Made by a program: the position numbers and the translations under genes. Under the pieces are notes generated by a model. The model saw nothing but the letters and a program-made list of their open reading frames with translations, ran no database searches and was not told the origin of the DNA. From Catenaria anguillulae PL171 (lineage: Eukaryota > Blastocladiomycota > Blastocladiomycetes > Blastocladiales > Catenariaceae): a DNA stretch of 64,000 nt. Positions 49,964-59,525 of the stretch are shown piece after piece (the stretch's first letter is position 1; each line of letters starts with the position of its first letter). Where the stretch lies: the NCBI GenBank assembly GCA_002102555.1, contig MCFL01000025.1:248001-312000 (forward strand), read 5' to 3'.

Positions 49964-51893
49964 ATGGCTGACCGCCAACACCAACAGCCCACGCGTCCAC
50001 GCCGCCAGGTGTAGGTGTATCTGGAGCTGGAGCTGGTGCCCATCGACATCTTCACGATGACACGGCCACTCCCGTCAACCACACCCCGCCGCAGTCATCC
50101 CATCGGCTACCGCCACCGCCGCACAAACACCCGATACGACACCTGCAGCTCCCGTGCCCACCATCCGCTTCATCCCTTACATCACCGACACGCACCGTGG
50201 CCTCAACTTCCCCATATCGAACGCAAGCTCCCCAACGGCAAAGTCCTGCACGTGAAGCGCTTTGTCGAAAAGGGCAACGTGGACCTGTCCGACGCGATCG
50301 CCTTCAAGTCCAAAGTCGTCTCCCGCCAGCACGGCGAGCTGTGGACCGAGGGCATGTCCTTCTACTACCCGATACAAAGTCTTCCTCGGGCACCTTCATC
50401 AACAATGTCCGCGTCAGCCCTGCCAACACGGAGTCGCAGCCCATCCAGCTCAAGGACGGCGACATTATCCAGCTCGGCGTCGACTACCAGGGCCGCACCG
50501 AAGACATTTTCAGGTGTGTGCGCATGCGCGTCGAGCTCAATCGCGAGGCATTCAAGCACCGCAACAATGCCTTTCGAAATCAAGTCATCCGCGCACTGCG
50601 TGCTCTTGCTGCGCAAGTGACAAGGATTCCACAGGCACGGGCGATTGTTGTATTGCCTGGGCGCCATTGCCCATTCCAAGCACTCTTTATCGCACCTTGC
50701 TGTCACTCGTTTCATTTCAAGTGCGCGCGGCCGTTGCTGCAAGGATGGCCAAACTTCAATTGCCCACTGTGTCGCCACTTTGCCGATTTGAGCGTGAGCG
50801 TGTCGATTGAGGACTTGAGCATGTTGGTCATTGATGACGGAACAGGCAGTCCAGTTGAATCACACGAGCCTCATCACCACGCATCAGCAACGTCACCCAC
50901 GAGTCCGCCCACGGCCAGGCACGACGACAATGCCCACTCCACCATGCCAGCGACAGCGGCAGCCGTTGCTGCGCCTGCCCCGACCTCTTCACGCACTAGC
51001 AACCTTCTCGACCCTGCCTCGGCTGCCGGCAACAGCAACAGCACATCCGGCGTTCACTTTGCACTCAACAGCCCACCATTGAACGGTCACAATCAGGCAA
51101 CGCGACTCCGCCGCTCCCCTCAAGGGTCTAGTCTGCTCGGCGTCCAGACTTTGGGCTCGCCCGGCCTTCAACTCTCGGGTGCCACGGCCCCTTCTTCGGC
51201 AGACGCTGCCGGCGCACTCACGCCCGTTGCAGCCACAATCTCAGCAAGCGACAAGCGTCACCCGGCAGCCCCGGTGCCGCCCCGGCCCCGGCGGCCCGCG
51301 CGTCATGCCCGGCGCATTTCCGCACACCCGCGCACGGAAACACGCCCACACTCGGTGTGCCGTTGGCGCCGCCCTTGGGCTCAAACACGTCGGTTGCTAC
51401 GACGCAGCATGGAAACGAGTCGGCCACGGGATCGCGTGAGTCCAATCATGTGAGCAGTGAGGCGTCGGGGGGGTGCCGCCAACGACGGGAGCGACCAATG
51501 CGTCGGCCGCAGCGGCAGCCGCGGATGCAGAGGTGGCCAGAGTCACGCAGAGAATGGTGGGTGCAGAGTCAACGTCGACGCGGTCGTCGGAAGAGGCGAT
51601 TGCCACGGCGACGAGCACGGACGAGGCCGCGGCGGCGGCAGCGGCCGCAAGGGCCATGTCGGCAACGCCCACGGCAGGTGGGGATAAGTCGCAGGCCGCT
51701 CATCATCAAGGTGGAGGTGTGGTGGTGGGATGCGCCGCCAAGTGCCGGGTCGAGTTCCGGCTCGCCCGTGCTGGGCGCGAGTGGCGGCGGCGGCGGCGGC
51801 ATCGGGCAAGAGCAAGGGGCTGGAACCAGGGCAGCCAATGCTGGGTCCGGTGTCGCGACACCCGTGGCAACCGGCGAAGCGGCTGCGCGGTGA
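49964..51893 (+). CDS. FHA-RING E3 ubiquitin ligase, Dma1/Chfr-like, frame-broken
   Basis: Dma-type ligases read phosphothreonine through FHA and ubiquitinate mitotic and septin-ring targets. From MADRQHQQPTRPRRQ at 49964, the FHA domain has TIRFIPYITDTHRGLNF, LHVKRFVEKG, KSKVVSRQHGELW, SSSGTFINN and LKDGDIIQLG. The RING has DCCIC, APCCHSFHFKC and FNCPLCRHF (C3HC4 pattern). A long Ala/Ser/Thr/Pro-rich tail runs to a stop at 51893. At least six frame changes are needed; at 50208-50214 a CCCC run restored from CCC rejoins LNFP to HIERKLPNGK. The order FHA then RING at this spacing is Dma1/Dma2-like. No intron can be placed with confidence. Confidence 0.8.
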
Positions 51894-54824
51894 GTTGCGC
51901 CTGTCCAATTGAGTTTGGATTTGGGGGCCTCTTTTTGTCAACACGCCCTTGTGAATGTCTGGCTTGTCTCCGTATTCTCTGCCTGTTTGCTGACGCCATC
52001 GTCTTGCATTCCATCTCGCGTCCCCTTTTTTTTCTTGTGCTGTTCTGTTGATTCTGTTCCTGCATTTTGATTCCAGTCCCAACCGTACTCCCTATGCCGC
52101 TTCTTTCCGTTTTCCTTGAAATGCCCTTACTCTCCAATTATACACGAGTTTCCTGATGATTCAATTCATTTCCCATCCACATCAAGAAGGTATCCGAGTA
52201 TCCAATAAACAATCATGGCACATTCAACTGAAAGTGACAGAAACGCGCTCAAAACCGCAGACTCCCGTTAAACACGCCTTTGGCAAGCAACCTTGAACCT
52301 CCCGCCTCTTCTTCAAACTTCCTCCAGCTTGATACACTCGGTAAGAATTCACAAATATACAGACCTTGACCTCAGTCGTGTATGCGGGCAAGTGAAGCAG
52401 CCCGCGTCCATGCGAGGAAAAACGGCCTCAACGGGGAACGGGGATGCTGTTGCGCAGTGTAGTCGTGACACGACTATAAACAGTTGCGGCCGGACGTGCA
52501 TGGGAACTCGTCACCAGCGACAGCTAGGACGGGCGACGTGATTGAGAACCACTGCATTGCATTCGGAACCCGATGGTTGGAGTGCACACGGACGCGGTCC
52601 ATGTCCAACTCCTCGGCGTGGGCAGGTGTGCCCGCGGCCAGTTAGTTGCTTTCGCCATTAACCGTCACGATTTTGAGATGCAGGCACGCGATGAGCTTGT
52701 CACGCCCCATGATCCATGAGTGGCTGTCGCTGTCGTTTGGGAACGGCCCACGGGCAAATGAGACAAGAGGATCCGAGACATGAAAAGTTGGTCTGATGAT
52801 GTCCATTCACAAGCCCGGCTGGCTCGGACAGGTGGCGGCAGCCGAATCACGATCAAGTTAATCGTCGTGGGAACACGAGAACCGCCGCAAAGCCAAGTAG
52901 CGTGCATGCGCGGCCGAAATGGCGGCCGTGCTTGAAGTACTTGAGACGATGTATCCGCAGTCCGCTTGAGTTCTTGACTGAACGCGCCCCCACAGCCTTG
53001 CTTTCGTGCTGGAACGCCCGGCTTGGATCAGTCGGCGATCAGGACGATACTGGCCTCCAGCAATTCGATTCAATTGAAGGATCGGTGGTACCTATTATTA
53101 ATAATGGCGATGGGTGAGAACGACGACTCAATCGGTCGAAATCTCAGGAACGAGAGGAGAAGGGTGCAAGCGTACGTATGGAACAACCACCGGAGCAGCT
53201 GCACTTGGCGGACCTCGACTGCAATCCACGGAAACCACTCGAGCTTTTCTGGATATGCAGGGGAGCGCAACGGGAACATAGAGAGTCACAAGGAGGAACA
53301 CAATTGAATCAGGCACATATCATACCTCGTACGACAGGTCCGATCTTGACGAGCAACAAGGCCCAAGCGTATTAAAATCTAAACGGAGGGGAAAAGAAGA
53401 GAACCAATCACGAAGGTGTAGTAGATCCGACAAGAGAGCCCATCCAAGACGCGGCAGGGTGTATGTTGCAAATAAATACTAGTCCAGAAGTGCACTTCTG
53501 ACAAGACAGTCCACGCAAATGGCACAGCAACCAGCAGCGAATCGGGATTCGGATCCAGATCCTGCACGCCAAGTGCAGACACACGCCTACGTGTGCACTT
53601 TCCACATCATTGGCACCGCCGAGTATGCCCATGTGCAAAGTGGATACCGTATCCGATCCGAGTCGTGCGTGGAAGATGACACCGCAATGTACTGCCTGAG
53701 ATGCCCAGTGTTCTGACCGCACGGCTGTAATGGAGCTCTTTGGGACCAAACGAACGGTTACCCACCAAGTCAACATAGTTTTCCCCCATACAATCGTGCC
53801 AGATCGTCCAAGGACCGACCGGAGACGAATAAGGGCACAATGGGTGACCCAAATTGTCTGCACGATGGGGAAAACATGTTGCGCGACCCACCTCTGGCTG
53901 GTATTGCCTAGCTCGTCGAGCGATGCAATGATGCGAAACCAATGCATGTTTTTCCAGCTTGAAAGCGGTGAATAGTTTGAACGCGACTGGCAGCATAACC
54001 GTCCGTTTCGACACCAACTTTAAAGGAAAGAATGAATCGATTCTTTAGGCAAGGTCACCTGGGATTTCCTGTATCAAATGGGTGAATGGAACAACGAATC
54101 AAAAGCTGCCGGCACAATTGGAAACGATTGGACATACCAATACTTAGCAGATACATTCTTGGGTGCTTCATCTCGATCGACTGTTTTGTACTGAGTTCAT
54201 GAATCGCCGCCATTTCGAATGCGAACGTGGATTGCACCTACACGGATACTTGGCAGCTACAGTCTCGTATGTCCCGACTTGGGAAGACTTGGAATGTGAA
54301 CAGCCCGCCGCATACCCATCCGCGTCCAGTGCGAAACATGTTGTTGAAGGACGCGAGTCTGGTGGCGGCGGCAGCGCTTGAAGCGACTTGGCTGACCAGT
54401 ATATCAGGCCGCATCTGCTGTGCTTGAACAATTGCTGACAGTAGAGAGGACAGAAAGAGGGATACAAATGGCTTGATACTCGATTTGTTGGGAATACTGG
54501 AATCTCTCTGACAGTCAATGTCAGCGGATCGGTCGGACATACATTTATAGTCGAACTTGAATGCTCGATCGATCTTTTTTTTTTTTTTTTTTACACGTGG
54601 CTGCTGCGTCAGAGTGGTTGGCGGGCGCGTGCACTGCACTGCATGTCGAGGTGCGAACATGACACGAAAATGTTCACAGGTGTCTATTATACGATTCATC
54701 CCCCCTTCATCCCTCTGCACGCGACCAACATACTTCCATACATACAAGGAATACACTGACGAATCCACTGTGACTAAATGCAACTGCCGAACCGCACTGT
54801 GCTTTTTCCGCTAAGAAATCTATC
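51894..54824. other. gap between Dma-like gene and kinase-bromodomain gene B
   Basis: About 2.9 kb, nearly all within arm B and matching 24185-27032. Open frames such as 53408-53947 on the minus strand are not kept open in arm A, so I do not call them genes. Contains an 18-T run at 54575-54592. Confidence 0.5.
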
Positions 54825-57078
54825 ATGCCATCAAAAGTGACCGAACGGCCGACGAGTGTTGACACTGTGACATCTTCTCCTGATCCGACGAACGTGACTT
54901 CGTACAGCCATGAATCAGATCCAGAGTTACAAAAGTTCAAGGAATCCTATGAATTGCTTGAGTATCTGGGCAGGTCCGTATCCGACCCACATATCCTTGC
55001 TGTTTGTGTTTCTATTTTCAAAGCACTCACGGCGTCTCCATGACTTTGCGTCACGTTGATGCTCGTGCACACTAGTGGTAGCTTTTCCACTGTCTGGAAA
55101 TCAAGGCACTTGGCTTCCGGCAGCTATACGCCTGCAAGATTATTTCAAAGCAAAAGGCGCAACTGCCGCAGCACAACGCCAACGTGCCTGAGGTTGCTCT
55201 TTGAAGAAACTCCCCGGACACGTATGTTTTCCGGTGGATGCGACGGCAGTTTCCAGTGTTGTCTCAAGCACCACCGTATCCATTCACGTACTATCTTGCC
55301 CCATCTGTGACTGTACATAGCCCAACATTGTCGGATGCCATGGCTTTGTCGAAACAAAGTCGCATGTTTATGTCCTCCAGGACCTGTTCGTCTCACTTGT
55401 CTTTTACTTGGCACTTCGCGCTTCCCGTTTGGACATACTAACGTGCATCCTCGCAAACCCATCACCTTACCACACAGATACATGTCAGGCGACTTGTTTG
55501 ACTTGCTCGACGAGTCACCCAATGTTGACGAGTGTCAGTTTCGGTCAGTCATCCATCAAATGCTGTGCGGACTGGAGGTACTGTCATTCAGGATGGATGG
55601 AGATTTGTTCAATGCACATGATAGGAATTCTCATTCAAGGATCGTTACCTACCTTACCTACCTACACCGGATCTCGCCTGATTTGACGATACATAGCATA
55701 TCCATGCCCATGGCATCGCACACCGTGACATCAAACCCGAAAACGTCGTGCTCGATAACAACGGCAACGGAGAGGGCGCCGTGCGGGCAGCTATCACCGA
55801 CTTTGGGATCGCTCGGCAAGTTAACACCAGGGGACCGTCCGACCTCTGGTACATTGACATTCACCCAGAGTCTTTCCTCGGCTACCTACATATCAACATT
55901 AACTGTCTCTGCAAACACTCTTTGTACGTACATACAGCGGGACACTTGACTACCTTGCACCTGAGCTTCTCAATGCAAAGAGTCGTCTAACGTGCGACTT
56001 GCTTGCCGCGGACATGTGGGCCATGGGAGTCACGGTTTGTGCAATTGTCAACCGCTACTGGCCCTATGACGCAAACACGGCGAAGAAATTGCTGGAATGC
56101 ATTCGGCGTGGCCGCGACATGCGGACTTCCAACACGACAGGTGCCCCGCTGTCCAAGGGCCTGCTTGCATTGATTGATGGGCTGTTGGAGCTTGACCCAT
56201 CCAAACGGTTTGCGCTTGATTTTCTCTTGGATGGATTGAGGTGCGTTTGCTCACCATGTTTTGTTGTCAGGTTGACGGCTCGCTCCGCCCTGCAGAGTGC
56301 ATGGTTCACAACCAACGAGCAGCAGATCGGCAGCAATCAGGAAGCCGCAGAATGTGAATCAAGCCCAATCAGTGGACACGTTTCGGACAACACGTCCAAT
56401 CGACTGCCTTTGCCTCCTCACTCGACCAACGATAACTTGCCAATCGTGGCATCAGGCACAGAGGAAGCAAGCGTCAGTTTCACAGATGCCGAGCAAAGGG
56501 TGCTGCTTCGCGCAATTCGTCAAGTCAAAAAATTGAAGTGCGCAGAGCCGTTTGCCACCCCGTTCGATTGGTTCGGTCAAAAATTGATGGACTATCCCAA
56601 GACCATCTCACGGCCAATGGACCTGTCGTTGATTGAAGGGAAACTGGTCGGGCACAAGTACTCGTCCGCAAAGGACGTACGCGCCGATATGGAGCTGATT
56701 GTCAAGAATTGCAAGCAGTTCTTTGGCGACAAGCACAAGTATACATCCATGGTGAACAAGATGGCAACCTCCTTCTCAGCGCATGTCAACAAGTTTTCAC
56801 AGACTGCCCGACCATCTCGACCTGCACAATCACCCGCACCAAGCTCAAAGGCGACGGTCCCGGTTACCTTACCCAACAAGAAGCCTCGCATTTCCCGGAA
56901 AGCAAATAACACTGAAAAGGTCGCGGACACTCCATCGTTGTTGTTGTCAGGCTCAACTGGCGCCAGTCCAACAGTGTCGGTGGGTGCAGTCTCATGCGTT
57001 GAGCTGGCAAGTGGGAGTGGAGGCTCGACGAGCCGCGCCCTTCGTCCTCGTGCGCTTAAGCGCAAAGCCCTGTCCTGA
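54825..57078 (+). CDS. protein kinase-bromodomain fusion protein, copy B
   Basis: Exons 54825-54973, 55076-55221, 55321-55385, 55478-55577, 55697-55848, 55938-56207 and 56271-57078. Compared with copy A, exon 2 lacks one G at 55119-55120 and one T at 55199-55203; adding both gives 1692 bases (563 residues). The kinase (about 42-308) has GSGSFSTVW, ACKII, AHRDIKPENVV, DFGIARQ, LCGTLDYLAPE and SKRLTARSALQSAWF. The bromodomain (about 365-470) has YPKTISRPMDLSLIEGKL and VKNCKQFF with the key Asn. The tail ends RALRPRALKRKALS. The last intron splits SKR from LTARS, which matches kinase subdomain XI and so fixes that junction. The protein lacks copy A's poly-Asn N-terminus. Natural substrates are unknown; nuclear action is inferred from the bromodomain and basic tail. 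Confidence 0.87.
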
Positions 57079-57150
57079 TCACTCCTTCCTTATGTGTACC
57101 CTCACCTCCCGATAAATGTACCAATATCGATACATACACAAACTTATGAA

Positions 57151-57164
57151 ATCTCAATTGAGAT
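57151..57164. promoter_or_regulatory. 14-base perfect palindrome downstream of gene B
   Basis: Same ATCTCAATTGAGAT as at 21659-21672, about 75 bases past the stop of gene B. Confidence 0.4.
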
Positions 57165-57339
57165 AAGTTGAAAACATTCCAAAAATGTCTCATGGAAAGT
57201 TGGGAACCGATCAATGCCAGTGGCTGCGTGATCACGATTCGCTTGACACGGCAGTGGCGTCTCTGCTTTGACACCTGTTCAGTCTGGGGCTGGGGCTCAC
57301 ATCATGATGGCCGTGGGCATGTGTATAGACTTGAAAAAA

Positions 57340-57720
57340 AAAAAAAAAAGAACGAGTACAAAAATGCCCAAGCTGTGGTCGACGACATAACTCAACTCTT
57401 GATGAACTGCCGGTTGTATTTTGGTCCGGAGGACAATAAGTACGAGCAAATGGCCTCCAATGGTCGAGACGTTTAAGAACAGTCTCTCATCTCTGGAAAA
57501 TCGAGTCACGACTGGCGACAATTTCACTTCCCAACAAACTCTTGGTACGACTCGGACAGATTCGGACACTCGTGTCACCAAAGGGCGTCTAAGAGCCAGA
57601 AACCCGGCAACACCATGGTCGCAGCAAAGCATCCAGTACCGGTCCTCCGACTCCGAAGCGGCCAAAAGGCATCCGTCGCGCGCCAAAGCCAATCGTAAGC
57701 GCCCGTCGGCGTTCACTTGA
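57340..57720 (+). pseudogene. broken bromodomain fragment, third paralog
   Basis: Preceded by a run of 15 or so A, the frame reads KNAQAVVDDITQLLMNCRLYF and then EDNKYEQMA, the second half of a bromodomain with the acetyl-lysine Asn in MNCR. A frame shift at about 57460-57470 leads to MVETFKNSLSSLENRV and a basic tail ending at 57720. It aligns by eye with the C-terminal half of the kinase-bromodomain proteins (YSSAKDVRADMELIVKNC). No ZA loop or kinase part is present upstream, so this is a remnant or a fragment of a separate gene. Confidence 0.55.
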
Positions 57721-58187
57721 AGAGACCATCGCTGCAAGCGAGCCGGCAGTAGCGCTCGGCAGCTTCAAGTCGGCCGCCATGGCTCAAGGGCAAGGACTCA
57801 GGTGGGAAGGCGTGAATGTATGTAACACGACCCAAGTGCGAACTCAAGCACAAGCGCGAATGATGATGGTTTAAAGGCGTGAGACCAAGGAATCCACTAC
57901 GTTGTTGAGTGAAGATAATCATGATGACGTTTTCGCAATAGGTACATATTGGGCGGTGAATGCTGATATGTAACAGTCCCAACCTCTTGCTCAAACGCAG
58001 CGACAAGACAAAGTGTGAGCGGACGGACACGATATGGACAGTGGATCGAGGGACTGCAGACACCCTGTCAAGCGTCAATGTACATCAAGTTTACCTGGCC
58101 TGCGTTGCCATGTAAATCAATCAGGCAGCACTCACCACACCCAAAGCATTTGCAGCAATCCCAACCCTCGAATTGCCTACCAACAAC
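57721..58187. other. intergenic upstream of TFIIF beta
   Basis: About 470 bases with no recognised feature; should hold the TFG2 promoter. Confidence 0.5.
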
Positions 58188-59254
58188 ATGTCGGCCCCAG
58201 CAGGCAAAGCCACCATGAACCACGCCGGGTTGCCCGGCAAGCTGCCATCAAAGTCTGCACCGCGCCCCGTCTTGGACGTGGTCAAGTCCAAATCCCGCAA
58301 GGCCATGCTTGTCAAGGTCCCGAAATGGCTCGCCGACAAGTGGAAGTCGCACCCGCCCGCCCATTTGCTCGCACACATGACGCCCACGGCCAAGCACCGC
58401 CCCCAAAAGCCCGAGTTCCACATTCAACTTGCAGACACACCCGAAAACAAGGGCTTGACGCAAAAGTTTACGCTCAAAGTGTCCAACACCAATGTACAGA
58501 ACATGTTTGCGTTTGTGGAGAGTGAACCTGGCCGTACGTTGGATACGCTACATCGGCGACAGTAAGAGGCAACAAGGAAGTATGGCTCACTTGCCCGTTG
58601 CCCGCGTCAGGCTGTGCCGAAATCGAAGCAACCATCACCTCCGAAGCCTCGCTGATCCCCGTCGCCGATGAATCTTACCACGCACTCGCCCGGCAACGTG
58701 CCGACCAGGCCGCTAAACCCAAACGCCAAGTGCGCATGCTCACGCCCGACGAATCCAAGAAACTTCAAAACAAGGGCGCGCTTGGGGGGCCGATCGACCC
58801 ATCCAATTTGGTCCTTGCCGGCAAGCAAAAGAAGGTGACTGGCGAAGCGCACCGCGCCACACGTACAATCCCCGTGGCGGAGCTCAAGGCCAAACTCATT
58901 GGCATGTTCCAAATGCACGAGTACTGGACAATGTCGGCCGTGCTCGACAAGACAAAACAGCCCAGGGCGTACATTAGCGAGGTCATGCCGCAGATTGCCC
59001 AGTTGGTCAAGCGCGGGCCGTACGCCAATCACTGGACACTGAAAACCGAGATCAAGAATGTGCTGCCGGGTGCAAGCGCGAACTCAACCGAAACCATCGG
59101 TGCCGCAGCTTCTTCGTCGGGGTCGGGCGCGGCCGCGGGCGGAGAGACTGCTACCGACACCGAGATTCAGCAGGATGAGGACGTGCCCATGCCTGATGTG
59201 CAGGAAGGCGACGGCGAGCAAGAGGGTAAGAACGGGTCGTTGGCGGGCAATTAA
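58188..59254 (+). CDS. TFG2: transcription initiation factor TFIIF beta (RAP30/Tfg2)
   Basis: Subunit of TFIIF, which brings RNA polymerase II to the promoter. Exons 58188-58533 and 58611-59254 total 990 bases (329 residues). The N-terminal half has KAMLVKVPKWLADKWKS, matching the WLVKVPK start of the RAP30 dimerisation domain, and KFTLKVSN. The C-terminal winged helix (about 215-285) has AELKAKLIGMFQMHEYWTMS, then DKTKQPRAYISEVM and NHWTLKTEIKN, the classic RAP30 DNA-binding domain. The tail is acidic. Intron phase joins PGR to CAEIEATI cleanly. Length is typical of fungi. Confidence 0.94.
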
Positions 59255-59525
59255 TGGAGGATGACGAGCATTTTTGGTTGGTTGATGGCTCCTCGCGTGT
59301 ACATTTTTCTTCTTCATCCTTCTCATTGTTTTTCTCGATTCGAACCAACCAACCTACTCAATTATTCATGAATACCAAGCCCGTCCTTTCGGAATTTATC
59401 CAACCAAATGCATCAATATTATAACAAGTCTTACATGTGCATGTATATTGCAACGAGCACTTGAACTGCAATCCCGCGTACAAGAGAAACATTGAACAGG
59501 AAAACCCAAGTCGCACAAAACTGGC

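Larger units (their letters stand above)
51938..57215. repeat. arm B of the long inverted duplication (partner 21600-27032)
   Basis: Begins about 45 bases after the Dma-like stop and ends about 140 bases after gene B. It is the reverse complement of arm A along its whole length. The inner end therefore joins the downstream flank of the Dma-like gene, while arm A's inner end joins the downstream flank of the RSC-like gene. Arm B has a private 18-T run (54575-54592) and lacks arm A's poly-C and poly-Asn tracts. Confidence 0.85.

Noticed and set aside
53519..53716. Frame ending EDDTAMYC, superficially like an immunoglobulin V-domain end
   Set aside because: Only a few residues match and the frame is not open in arm A; coincidence.
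53408..53947. 180-codon open frame on the minus strand within arm B
   Set aside because: The matching region of arm A is interrupted and shifted, and the product resembles no family; likely chance.
56238..56270. A 30-base intron starting GTGCGT before the last exon of kinase-bromodomain gene B
   Set aside because: The longer intron 56208-56270 joins SKR to LTARSAL, matching kinase subdomain XI, and has a normal length.
21600..57215. Inverted arms as the ends of a giant transposon
   Set aside because: No transposase, no short terminal repeats or target-site duplications seen, and the core holds ordinary single-copy genes.
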